DNA of 36,840 nt from Candidatus Kapaibacterium sp. (GTDB lineage: Bacteria; Bacteroidota; Ignavibacteria; Kapaibacteriales; UBA7675), in assembly GCA_028284775.1 (NCBI GenBank), contig JANQRB010000057.1:1-36840 (forward strand), given 5' to 3'. Position numbers and translations under genes: made by a program. The notes under the pieces are model-generated. The model made no database searches. It was given only the letters and a program-made list of their open reading frames with translations, and was not told where the DNA came from. Of the stretch, positions 25,901-33,776 are shown piece by piece; the stretch's first letter is position 1, and each line of letters opens with the position of its first letter.

Positions 25901-27766
25901 CGTGCGATTGCTGTTGCCGTCATAGGTGTAAGTGCTAGTGTTGTTGAGGGCATCGGTCGCCGATATCACGCGATCGAGCGCATCGTAGACATAAGTCGTC
26001 ATCGCTCCGTTAAAATCCGTCTCGCTTAACACATTGCCATTGGCGTCGTAGGTAAAGCTGCGTGTATCGTTAAGCGCATTGGTTTCCAGAATCAGTAAGC
26101 CATTGCTGTCATAGCTGAATTGTGTTGTATTGCCCATTGGATCGGTTTCGCTCTGCAACTCGCCGAATTCATTATAGACGTGGTATACGATAATCTCATT
26201 CGGCCGCGTGATAGTAATTTCGCGGTCGAGTACATCATAGGTGTACATTGTTGTATTGCCGTTGCCGTCGGTCTCCGATACTATATTGCCATTGCCGTCA
26301 TAACTTTGGCTCTCGGTACAGCTGACTGCATCCGTGCTGCTTAACTCCCTGTTTAACAGGTCATAAGTATAGCTCGTTGTATTGTTCAGCGCATCGGAAT
26401 GCGTGAGCATATTGCCGACGTTGTCATAAGTCATCGACTCACCGCCGATGGGATAGCTGACATTCGTAAGGTTGCCGCAGGCGTCGTAGGAGTTATTCGT
26501 TGTGAAGCCCGATCCGTCCGTATGGCTCAGGGTATTGCCATGAGCATCGTAGCTAAAGCTTTCCGTGACGCCTAAGGGCCGGCTGATTGTGCTGAGGTTG
26601 CCCCGGGCGTCATAAGTATAGCTGGTCGTTTGTCCGTTTTTGTCGGTTTCGCTGGCCAGCCGATCCGTGTTGGCGACATAGGTATAGCTCGCCGTCTGGC
26701 TGAGCGCATCGGTTTCAGTCAGGACGTTGCCGAGTCCATCGTAGGTATAGCTGGTGACATTGCTGTTGGCATCGGTGATTTGCGTGATATTGTTTTGCGC
26801 GTCATAAACATAAGACTGATTGAATCCACAGCACGAACCGGTTTTTTGGATTACGCGGCCCTGCCCGTCGAAATGATAGCTATGGCTGCGGTTGGTCGTT
26901 GTTCCCACCTCGGTCACACTTGTTGAAGAAGCGCCGTAGGCCAGGGTCGTCTGGGTAATGGACGAAGCGACGCTGAGGGCCCGACCGGCGGCGTCATAGG
27001 TGACCGTGAAGAGCGAGGCGCGGGGATCCTGTATTTGCGTGAGGTTGCGCGAGGCATCGTAGGTATAGGAGGTCTGATTGCCGAGCGGATCCGTTACCAG
27101 TGTTTTATTGCCGGATGCGTCATATTGATAAGCGATGGTACGCGCCGGGTTTGTATTGTTATCCGTGATTTGCGTGAGCTGTCCGCCTGTAAACACGAAA
27201 TTCAGCATTCGCCCGCAGGCATCGCTGATGGACTGCGGCAGGCCGCCGTTATACGCCAAACTTATCGTGTTGCTGTTGCGGTCCACCTGTGAAGTCAATC
27301 GCTTGTGACCGGCATCGTCAAAAAAGTATGTTGTCCCGCCGGGTGTCACTAAACGAAATTTACCCGGCTGGTATTCTTCGAGCTTGTCGTAGACGCCCGC
27401 CGGCGGAGTATAGGAAGAGCCATTCCAGCTGTACAGGTCGCTGGCGCCGTCGGAGCGCCTAATCAGGACATCCGGACCCTGCAATTCGTAGAGCAGATTG
27501 TAGGAAAAAGTCCAGCCGTTGCCGTAGCCGAAGTTTAAGGCCGTGCGATGACTGTTGTAGCTGAAGGCAAGGTCGAGATCCAGCGTCGGACCGCGACCGG
27601 GTATCTCAAGATCAACCCGTTCATAAAAAACATTGCCGCTATAGGTATTAACATTGATGCCACCGGGCCCTTCAATATTCGGGCGGGCGGCGCTTTGCGC
27701 CTGTGCGTAGGGCGTTAAAAACCCCGCCGCCAACAAAAAAGCAATGATAGAATACAATCGATTCAT
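22988..27766 (-). CDS. Secreted Rhs/YD-repeat protein with metallopeptidase (aspzincin-like) C-terminal domain
   Basis: Encodes 1592 residues from ATG 27766, chosen because it opens a clean signal peptide (MNRLYSIIAFLLAAGFLTPY); ATG 27778 is also possible. Residues about 25-150 are a DUF6531-like Rhs N-terminus (NIEGPGGINVNTYSGNVFYE). Dozens of YD repeats follow. The Rhs core ends in YYNRARYYDPENGRFINRDP and a DPTG motif (1374-1377). The variable tip (1378-1592) is Lys/Arg- and Cys-rich and contains HEITH (H1531, E1532, H1535), then RTYDNGYA with D1542, fitting HExxH + GTxDxxYG of M35 aspzincin metallopeptidases, and near the end NADSYENF, similar to their conserved tail. It is therefore probably a polymorphic effector whose encapsulated domain is a zinc protease, exported by Sec rather than T6SS, since no VgrG or PAAR gene is nearby. 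No adjacent immunity gene was recognised. Confidence 0.9.
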   Translation of the reverse strand: MNRLYSIIAFLLAAGFLTPYAQAQSAARPNIEGPGGINVNTYSGNVFYERVDLEIPGRGPTLDLDLAFSYNSHRTALNFGYGNGWTFSYNLLYELQGPDVLIRRSDGASDLYSWNGSSYTPPAGVYDKLEEYQPGKFRLVTPGGTTYFFDDAGHKRLTSQVDRNSNTISLAYNGGLPQSISDACGRMLNFVFTGGQLTQITDNNTNPARTIAYQYDASGNKTLVTDPLGNQTSYTYDASRNLTQIQDPRASLFTVTYDAAGRALSVASSITQTTLAYGASSTSVTEVGTTTNRSHSYHFDGQGRVIQKTGSCCGFNQSYVYDAQNNITQITDANSNVTSYTYDGLGNVLTETDALSQTASYTYVANTDRLASETDKNGQTTSYTYDARGNLSTISRPLGVTESFSYDAHGNTLSHTDGSGFTTNNSYDACGNLTNVSYPIGGESMTYDNVGNMLTHSDALNNTTSYTYDLLNRELSSTDAVSCTESQSYDGNGNIVSETDGNGNTTMYTYDVLDREITITRPNEIIVYHVYNEFGELQSETDPMGNTTQFSYDSNGLLILETNALNDTRSFTYDANGNVLSETDFNGAMTTYVYDALDRVISATDALNNTSTYTYDGNSNRTSETDARGHTTTNTYDALNRLIRVTRASQIMAEYSYNGAGLMTQQKDAINRSFSFTYDAGRRMTQIQGPLGYTVSYSYDAAGRILSMTDANNLTISFSYDAADQVVSETNGAGVVTSYVYDCNGNVTARHLPNGNIETQSYDPQGNLLSVTDNLAAVVNFLYDKNSRMTSASDANNNTDSFSYDAYNRLISVTDAMGRSTLYTYNALSQIENIQDRNAKNKAFTYDVLGRRLTMVDNAGNTSSFTYDEVGNVISRTDPDGNATTYTYDAHNRMIQETFADLSSQSFTYNGIGQKLTRSDAAGNVTSYVYDALGRIILRDFPGSNDDSYSYDLGGRLLTAVNNAATVTYTYDNADRVISESINGLTTSYSLNAAGAAKTITYPSGRTIEMLGDARMRLQRIREGGLDLVTFTYDGADNMIGRSFPQNGSSLTMAYDPVNRLIGMEHGPGAFVNIQYTLDNEGNTSVAVQGHRPTHSEAFSYDNACRLAGRQVGTWTGMAISPVLSTSSYFYDPAGSRTTRNLNGVVTNYTDNNVNAYVSIVKGGTPSTPLYDAIGNLTNDGSNSYSYDYENHLSSINGGLSATYRYDALGRRVEKQTPAGTERYYYSLDNIIEERDGNGSVLATYVYGNATDEILSMRRNGQDYYYHQDGQGSVVALTDGGGSVVERYSYEAYGAPTIYDPAWNTRTATAVGNHYLYTGRFWDSESGLYYNRARYYDPENGRFINRDPIGTWGDLHNQGNAYAYVGNDPLNYTDPTGLKCRYRRCKTSVHCKAPWPGPRKIRIKFRRCASSKRAKAKQDICKAFRAAGNGYIAVRDYVNGKGTQANLDKTENNIRLWFGMHEREGPRKRHLRKICRKLKKTYKAFNKKLKIKCKGRCKGYVAKTQWFVGKIKLCRKYFAKDPADRAAILLHEITHRYARTYDNGYAHDSGNSSKGYYTRGLFGWGKKRDVTLSRRKKSKNADSYENFLRLYF
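24180..27330 (-). repeat. YD (Rhs) tandem repeats, about 63-base period
   Basis: Within the Rhs gene the phrases SYTYDALGN, SFSYDANGN, TETDAxGN and similar recur every 20-21 residues, giving an imperfect 60-63-base periodicity over about 3 kb. Boundaries are approximate. In known Rhs/TcC proteins these repeats build a beta-strand shell around the C-terminal toxin. This region also produces long open frames on the opposite strand, which are artefacts of the repeat. Confidence 0.9.
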
Positions 27767-28422
27767 GACTCTCACCATGATTGTTGATACGTAGAATGAT
27801 TGTTTAAGCAGACATACACAGGCAAGCGGCAGCCTTCCCAATCGACGTTAAGGATCGGGATGACCGACTACACTGCCGGTTGAAAGAGAACTGCCAAGCT
27901 TGTTAGTCTGACGATTCAGGGAGAAACAACTGAGTGCGAATCTCCCGCCGTGCTATGGTTTTAATTGATCATGCCGAATCTGGGAAGGGAATTCGCACGG
28001 CAGTGACGTCACGAATTAATTTCCAGGCTTCGACTGTAGTAGTCTGCGTCGTGCCAGTCTTGTTGCGACGCTGACCGTGCATGGTATTGATTATGTTAAG
28101 CTCCGGGCCAATATACGGTCGACAAAAACACGGAGCATCCGCCAAAGTACCGGCGTGAAGATTGGAGGGATAGACGTGTAGCTTGGCTGTACTGGCGTGC
28201 ACGGCCAATGCGCGCTTCGACCCTGGTGGAATGCGGCAGTGTTGTAAGAGCTGGGGAAAATTGTGCCGAGTTGTCCGTTAATGATCACCGAGCCCTTGCC
28301 GATGTCTATCGCGGCCTCAATTGCAATGCCTCGGTAGCTCATTAACAATGGCCAGCTTCCGACAGGCGAAAAGAAGAGAAGGTATCCGGAAGCGTTAGCG
28401 GAGCAAACTCAATTTTTGTGTC
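27767..28422. other. Long intergenic region upstream of Rhs gene, no convincing gene
   Basis: These about 650 bases lie between the start of the Rhs gene and the stop of the TonB receptor gene, both on the minus strand. Minus-strand frames at 27969-28208 and 28091-28348 exist, but neither has a recognisable domain or ribosome binding site; the second contains IDIGKGSVIINGQLGTIFP and is the more protein-like. A 10-base palindrome GTGACGTCAC occurs at about 28003-28012. No terminator hairpin with a T run was found after the receptor gene. It presumably holds the Rhs promoter and may contain gene remnants. Confidence 0.35.
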
Positions 28423-30747
28423 TCAAAACTCAAACTCCACCCCGATAATCGGCAAAAGGCTGAACTGATGCTCCGGCACTATTTCATCCAGCGCCGGTTC
28501 GAATTCATACTCCAGCACGTTGCTGCGATTGTAGATATTCCAGATACTGGCGAACAGCACAAGGCTCGCGTTGTCGAAAAAGATACGCCGGTCGGCGCGG
28601 AGGTTGAGACTGTGATAGGGCGGGATGTATTCGCTGTTAACCCGGCTGAAATCGCGGATGCCGCTGCCGCTCTCGATGGATGCCTGCAGGTCGAAGGGCG
28701 TGTAGGCGCGGCCGCCCGATAAGTTAAAGCGGACGCTGAACTCCCAGACCTCGCTGGCTTTATAGCCGCCGATCAGGCTGAAGAGATAGCGATTGTCGAA
28801 CATGCGGTTACGGGTGACGCCGTCAAGGTCTTCGTAGCGGCTGCGGAAGAATGAGGCGCTGACGATGCCGTGAAAGTCCTGCGCCAGTTTTTTCTGCAGC
28901 ATCAGCTCGATGCCGCGGGCGTAAGCCTTGCCATTGTCCTGGAAGGTGATCGGCTGGTTGAAGCCCGGATTTTCGCTGTCGCCAAGGAAGATATTCGGGG
29001 CTTCGGGGCTCATTGGAAAGTTGCGGTATTCCTTGTCATAAAGCTCCAGGGTCAGCTTGCTGTCGTCGCCGATGTAATAGTCGAAGCCCAGGATGAAGTG
29101 CAGGGCCATCGGGTCGCGCAGGGCAGCCAGCTCCGGATTTTCCGAAAGGAGGTAATAGGGCAGGCGCTGGTGATAGACGCCGCTGGCGGCATTAATGCTG
29201 AATTCGGGCGCCACCTGCCAGGAAGCGGCGAAGCGCGGCGAGAGCAGAAAACGCTCGCTGCCCGAATAGTAGTCACCGCGCAGCCCCAGCGTGGCCGTCA
29301 CCGAGGGGAGTGGATTGACGATGTAGGAGAGGAAGGCGCCGCTGCGCGTCGCGTCGGCCTCATTAACGATTCGCACAAATATCGTCTGGCCCTGCTCGTT
29401 GCGCTGCCGCTGCAAATCCCTGAATTCCGACTCGTCGCGTTTTACCTCTACTCCGAATTCAAACTTATGAGCATCATCGGCCTGCAGAAAGTTAACATTG
29501 CGGAATACGATCGAGCGTTCGAAAAAGCTGTCGTCGTTAAAAGCGCGGCTGCCGTTGACCGACCAGTCGATATCGTTCTGCTGCGCGAAAGAATAGGAGA
29601 GTGAAGTCTTTGAATAGCCGCTGCCGCCCCAGAGCCGTCGCCATGTCATGCCCGTGGTATTGAGGTGGGCAGTCTCGCGGAAGTAGGTGCTGCGGCCTTC
29701 CTCGATAGCACGCTCACGGGTACGTTCCACCGAGTTGTCGCCGAAGACATTCAACAGGCTGAGGCTGTTGTCGCTGTCGAGATCATAGGTGATCTTGGCG
29801 TGGGCGTCGCCGAAGCGCGGCGCTTCGTCGGTGCCGATGGCGTCGGCGATCAGATCGATATAGGAGCGTTTGGCCGAGACGAGCCATGAGCCCTCGCCGC
29901 CGGGCAGCGGTCCCTCGAAGATGCCGCCGAAGCCGGTGATATTGAGGTCGAGCTGGCCGTCGAATTCCTCGCGGTTGCCTTCGCGGAAGCTGATTTCCAT
30001 AATGGCCGACAGCTTATCGCCGTAAGCTGCCGAAAAGCCCCCGGCCGAAAAGCTCAGATCCCGGATGAAATCGATATTGAGTACGGAGATAGCGCCGCCG
30101 CCCGAACCCGATTCCGGAAAGTGGTTGATATTGGGGATAAAAATGTTGTCGATATAATAGCCGTTCTCCGCGGCGCTGCCTCCGCGCACCAGCAGGTCGT
30201 TGCGCTCGTCGCTGATCTGCACCACGCTCGGCAGCGCATTGATGATGCGGTTGACATCGCCGCCCGATCCCGGCGCCCGTCGTATTTCTTCATTGTTGAA
30301 TTCCGCAACGCTGATCAGGGCCTGGCTGCGCTTCTGGAAATAACTGGACTGCACCGTGACGCCCTCGGATTCGAGAGCGCTCTGTTGCAGGGCCGCCTCG
30401 ACGAAGGTGATGCGCCCGGGACGTACGATGACATCTGTTTTGCGCCGCTCGGCATAACCCAGCGAACGGAATTGCAGTTGATAGCTGCCGGCCGCCAGCC
30501 CCTTAATCGTAAACTCGCCTTTCGGGTTGCTGACAGCGCCGATCTTGGTGTCCGGAATCTGAACACTGACGCCGGGCAGGGCCTGCCGGGTTTCGAGATC
30601 GACGACACGGCCTTTGATCGAGCCGGTACCTTTGCTGCTGCTGTCCTGCTGCGCCGGCAGTAACTCGGCCCAAAAAAAGGTCGCGCCCGCCAGAAGCAGG
30701 TAGCTCAGCGTTTGTCTCCTGAGCGAATGCTTGCTGAAAAGATGCAT
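28423..30747 (-). CDS. TonB-dependent outer-membrane receptor
   Basis: Encodes 774 residues from ATG 30747, chosen because it opens a signal peptide (KHSLRRQTLSYLLLAGATFF); the frame extends 18 codons further to 30801. After the signal comes a carboxypeptidase-regulatory-like domain (GSIKGRVVDLETRQALPGVS ... GEFTIKGLAAGSYQLQFRSL, about 40-120), then a plug domain (NRIINALPSVVQ ... DLLVRGGSAAENGYYIDNIF), then a 22-strand-type barrel ending in LLPIIGVEFEF with the terminal Phe needed for assembly. The whole follows the Bacteroidota TonB-receptor pattern. There is no SusD partner, so it is not a typical polysaccharide-utilisation pair; the substrate is unknown. A TonB box is not obvious. It is divergent from the KAP locus, with about 260 bases between starts. 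A small palindrome lies in its leader (30821-30836). Confidence 0.93.
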   Translation of the reverse strand: MHLFSKHSLRRQTLSYLLLAGATFFWAELLPAQQDSSSKGTGSIKGRVVDLETRQALPGVSVQIPDTKIGAVSNPKGEFTIKGLAAGSYQLQFRSLGYAERRKTDVIVRPGRITFVEAALQQSALESEGVTVQSSYFQKRSQALISVAEFNNEEIRRAPGSGGDVNRIINALPSVVQISDERNDLLVRGGSAAENGYYIDNIFIPNINHFPESGSGGGAISVLNIDFIRDLSFSAGGFSAAYGDKLSAIMEISFREGNREEFDGQLDLNITGFGGIFEGPLPGGEGSWLVSAKRSYIDLIADAIGTDEAPRFGDAHAKITYDLDSDNSLSLLNVFGDNSVERTRERAIEEGRSTYFRETAHLNTTGMTWRRLWGGSGYSKTSLSYSFAQQNDIDWSVNGSRAFNDDSFFERSIVFRNVNFLQADDAHKFEFGVEVKRDESEFRDLQRQRNEQGQTIFVRIVNEADATRSGAFLSYIVNPLPSVTATLGLRGDYYSGSERFLLSPRFAASWQVAPEFSINAASGVYHQRLPYYLLSENPELAALRDPMALHFILGFDYYIGDDSKLTLELYDKEYRNFPMSPEAPNIFLGDSENPGFNQPITFQDNGKAYARGIELMLQKKLAQDFHGIVSASFFRSRYEDLDGVTRNRMFDNRYLFSLIGGYKASEVWEFSVRFNLSGGRAYTPFDLQASIESGSGIRDFSRVNSEYIPPYHSLNLRADRRIFFDNASLVLFASIWNIYNRSNVLEYEFEPALDEIVPEHQFSLLPIIGVEFEF

Positions 30748-30820
30748 AAGAATCCGATTTCTTCCTTCGTTTGCCTGATGCACGTGATCCTCGCCTGCCA
30801 TGAATTGTGTTTCGACGTCC

Positions 30821-30836
30821 CCGGTATTTGTACCGG
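30821..30836. promoter_or_regulatory. Small palindrome in the TonB receptor leader
   Basis: CCGGTA, four bases (TTTG), TACCGG form a perfect 6 + 4 + 6 inverted repeat about 74 bases before the receptor ATG. After one mismatch on each side two more pairs extend it. It could be an operator or leader hairpin; there is no T run. The function is not known. Confidence 0.3.
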
Positions 30837-30906
30837 AGAGTCACACGCGTCAATATAGTTGCGAAAGTGAATACTGATAAATCGCCTCCTAGCACGAAAA
30901 TGGCGG

Positions 30907-30937
30907 TTTGAAATTGTGGCGTATTTGGCTATGTTTC
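30907..30937 (+). promoter_or_regulatory. Predicted Bacteroidota-type promoter of the KAP locus
   Basis: TTTG (30907-30910), 19 bases, then TATGTTTC (30930-30937) matches the -33 TTTG and -7 TAnnTTTG elements in seven of the eight -7 positions, with the usual spacing. Transcription would start near 30944, leaving a leader of about 60 bases before the ATG at 31008. Confidence 0.5.
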
Positions 30938-31007
30938 GCCGCCATATAACGAATTTGGACGCATCGGCAATTATCTATCTTTCGGCAACGACAACGAGCA
31001 CCGGCAG

Positions 31008-33776
31008 ATGCAGATCAATTCGTCGAACAATTCCGAGGGATCTCGCGTGGAGGAGCGCTCTGAATACGGCAGGCGACCCGCCGGCTTCGCCGAATTGAGT
31101 GAACGCCACCGGCTGCTGGGTCGTCTGTTGCGGGGTCTGATCGCCGTCGCCCTTTTTCTGCTGTTGCTCAACCTCATCCTTCATAATCTTCTGCCCGGCA
31201 ATGAATACAGCCTGCCGCTGCATCCGCGCAATTTCATTCAGGGGGCGATCAGCCCGGGCGGCGACAGCCTGCTGCTGCTCGCAGCCCCCCAGGGTGAGCA
31301 TGGCGGAACAATCATGACCAGTACGGACGGCGGTGAAGCCTGGGAGGAACGCTACACGGCGGATTCGGGCATAGCTCTTAACGCCTTTGAAATGGACTGG
31401 CGGAGCGGCGGCGCGATTGCCGTGGGCGATGGAGGCCGGCTGCTGCTGTCATTCGATTTCTGGGAACACTATTCGAGCGAGATCGTCGCCGATACGATCA
31501 AAGCCATGTGGGATGTCACGCTGGATTGGAGCTCCGGAATAGCCGTGACTCAATCCGATAATTTCGAACTGTGGCGCAGCGAAACTTCAACCCGAAACTG
31601 GCGGCCGGTGTTGAATTCCCCTGAACTGTTTATGGCGCTGCCGCCCATCGTAGCTTCGTCCGACGGATACTTGCGTTTCGATTGGCCGAAGCAGCGCGGC
31701 TTCTTCGCTCCTGTTAACTCCGGTTGGCTCGATTTCGGGCAGTTAGATAACTGGTATCACACTACTGACGGTGGCCGGACCTGGAATTTAAGTCGCCTTT
31801 CTTCATCTTCGGCAGACAGTAATGGTGACGAGCAACAAAGCGCTGCAACAGCTAAATTAAAAGATTCTGCCACCAAGCCGTTCGAGAGTCAACGGGATTT
31901 TGAAGATTCGCAACGCAGTTCACAATTGGTGCCGCCGAAAATCCAGGAACTTGCATTTGTCGGTCTCGATGCCGCATCTGGCAAAGGACTGGCTTTCAGC
32001 GCGAAGCAGTTCTATGTTTCCGATGACTACGGCGCGTCCTGGACTGTTGAACGTACAGACACGGCGCCGGCCGAGATGTTATCGTCGGGAATTGCGGCCG
32101 GCGACATCGATTCCGTCGGCAATGTCCTTGTAATCAGCAGACAAAGGTATGCTTTTCGATATGACTCCCTTGGCAATGTTAGAAGACATTTTGATGACAG
32201 CAGGGTGTATCGGGCTTCAGACTGGGGCCGGCAATGGCGCAGAGACACGCTGGCAAATTTCTCGGCCGGACGCAATGTGCTCACCCACGTCGACTGGAAC
32301 GGTTCCCACGGCCTGCTCGTCGGCCGGCAAGGCGGAATTTGGCGGCTAGACGGCTTTAACGCTGACTGGCAGCCCCTGATACCCTACCGCCTTGAACGGG
32401 GACCGGAATTTGCTGCCATCTTGTCCTCTGTCCTCCATATACTTCTGTGGGTTGTATTTGGTACCGCCATTGCGCTCTTGTACTGGCGTGGCTTCCTGCG
32501 CCGCAAACTTAACGCGATCCGCCAGGCGCCCGAGCTGCAGGAGAGTTCGCTGGCCATAATGGCCGACAATCCGAGCTTAGATGATAAACTTGGTTTCGGA
32601 CCCACCGTCGACGCCATTGTGGCCTTGCTGCGTAATCCCGATACCCGCCCGCCAGTCAGCCTGGTCGTCAGCGGACCCTGGGGCAGCGGTAAAAGCTCCC
32701 TGATGGCGCAGGTGCGTGCGCGCCTCGAGCGCAACAGCGGCCGGAAAACATTGGCCAGTCGCTGGCGTGAAATTTTCAGGCGGCGTCCGGAGCAGTTTAT
32801 GACGCTGTGGTTTAACGTCTGGCACTTTCAGTCGGAAAAACATCTGTTGGCCGTCTTTTTGTCAAACATCATTGAAATGTTCGAGCGGCATTTCAGTTTC
32901 CGTTTTCGGCTTCGATTGTTCTGGATACGCGCTGCGCGCCTGAAATTTCCCGAGGCGCTGCGTTTCTGGTTTGCCGTCTTTGTGCTGCTGCCGCTGGTCA
33001 TTTATGCCTTCCTGCAATTGCATCTGCCCTTCGGCATCCAGATCAGCCTGGCTGACCTTCCGCTTTTACATCCGCTGACCATAGCGCTGGATCATTTGTT
33101 TGAAGTTGTTCTGAGCGGTTTTGAATTTGCTACGAATCCGATCGGGTCGCTGGGCATGGGCGCGGCGGTGGTACTCTGGTTGCTGTCTCTGTTCAGCCTG
33201 ACGTCTACCGCCTCGGCCAGTGGTCTTGCGACCTTCCTTGAGCTGATTCCCATGGACAAGTTTCGTCACGCGGTCCTGACCGACGACCCCGGCTTTCGCG
33301 AACAGTACAAACGCGAATTCTGGGATATTATGGCGGCGGCCGGTCCCAATGCGCGAGTCGGGATATTTATCGACGACCTGGATCGGGTCAGCGGCGACAA
33401 AATCCGTACGCTGCTGGAAGGCATCAACTTCATTGCCGATACGGCTTCTAAGCCCTCCGACCTGTCGATTGAAGAGTCGAAAATCTACTTCCTGATCGGC
33501 ATGGCGCCCGAAGAAGTGGTTAAGAGCCTGGACGGCGCTCTCGGTGAAGCAGAGCCGGAAGATTCCCCGGAGGATGCGACATCGGATATCCGGAAGCCCA
33601 GCCGCGGGGCGCGTTTCCTGGAAAAAATGATAGACCTGATTGTAAGGGTTCCGAGTATCAAGAGCGAGCCGGATAAGCTGGTTCACCTGATGCTGCGCGA
33701 AGAAGAACAGGGCAGCTATCACAATGCGAAAGATTCATCACAAGTGACGGAGCAGGCTGTTGAGTCACCGGAGTGA
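31008..33776 (+). CDS. Membrane KAP-family P-loop NTPase fused to an extracytoplasmic Asp-box propeller
   Basis: Encodes 922 residues. A membrane helix at about 39-62 (LLRGLIAVALFLLLLNLILH) leads into a large extracytoplasmic part (about 65-465) with Asp-box-like motifs (STDGGEAW, TTDGGRTW, SDDYGASW, ASDWGRQW), hence probably a BNR-type propeller with a Ser/Asn/Gln-rich insertion at about 265-310. A second helix at about 470-490 returns it to the cytoplasm. The KAP NTPase follows: Walker A GPWGSGKSS (556-564, K562); two membrane helices at about 651-672 and 712-732, as in KAP proteins; Walker B GIFIDDLDR (about 785-793, D789/D790); then YFLIGMAPEEVVKSL and ARFLEKMIDLIVRVP, the usual post-Walker B segments. 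It ends soon after, without the C-terminal 'NPR' helices, which are in the next, overlapping gene. Known KAP proteins include F-plasmid PifA and animal Kidins220. The role here is unknown; sensing or exclusion is inference. Confidence 0.85.
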   Translation: MQINSSNNSEGSRVEERSEYGRRPAGFAELSERHRLLGRLLRGLIAVALFLLLLNLILHNLLPGNEYSLPLHPRNFIQGAISPGGDSLLLLAAPQGEHGGTIMTSTDGGEAWEERYTADSGIALNAFEMDWRSGGAIAVGDGGRLLLSFDFWEHYSSEIVADTIKAMWDVTLDWSSGIAVTQSDNFELWRSETSTRNWRPVLNSPELFMALPPIVASSDGYLRFDWPKQRGFFAPVNSGWLDFGQLDNWYHTTDGGRTWNLSRLSSSSADSNGDEQQSAATAKLKDSATKPFESQRDFEDSQRSSQLVPPKIQELAFVGLDAASGKGLAFSAKQFYVSDDYGASWTVERTDTAPAEMLSSGIAAGDIDSVGNVLVISRQRYAFRYDSLGNVRRHFDDSRVYRASDWGRQWRRDTLANFSAGRNVLTHVDWNGSHGLLVGRQGGIWRLDGFNADWQPLIPYRLERGPEFAAILSSVLHILLWVVFGTAIALLYWRGFLRRKLNAIRQAPELQESSLAIMADNPSLDDKLGFGPTVDAIVALLRNPDTRPPVSLVVSGPWGSGKSSLMAQVRARLERNSGRKTLASRWREIFRRRPEQFMTLWFNVWHFQSEKHLLAVFLSNIIEMFERHFSFRFRLRLFWIRAARLKFPEALRFWFAVFVLLPLVIYAFLQLHLPFGIQISLADLPLLHPLTIALDHLFEVVLSGFEFATNPIGSLGMGAAVVLWLLSLFSLTSTASASGLATFLELIPMDKFRHAVLTDDPGFREQYKREFWDIMAAAGPNARVGIFIDDLDRVSGDKIRTLLEGINFIADTASKPSDLSIEESKIYFLIGMAPEEVVKSLDGALGEAEPEDSPEDATSDIRKPSRGARFLEKMIDLIVRVPSIKSEPDKLVHLMLREEEQGSYHNAKDSSQVTEQAVESPE

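Noticed and set aside
25094..26029. Long plus-strand frame, and similar ones at 23597-24169 and 24191-24715, rich in Ile, Val and Gly
   Set aside because: They are antisense to the YD repeats; repeated codons on the real strand give stop-free antisense frames with repetitive composition.
24180..27330. Regular 60-63-base periodicity that could suggest a CRISPR or satellite array
   Set aside because: The repeats are imperfect, in frame, and encode YD motifs inside one continuous gene; there are no constant repeats with unique spacers.
28870..29604. 244-codon plus-strand frame, and another at 30121-30663
   Set aside because: They are antisense to the TonB receptor and have no domain of their own.
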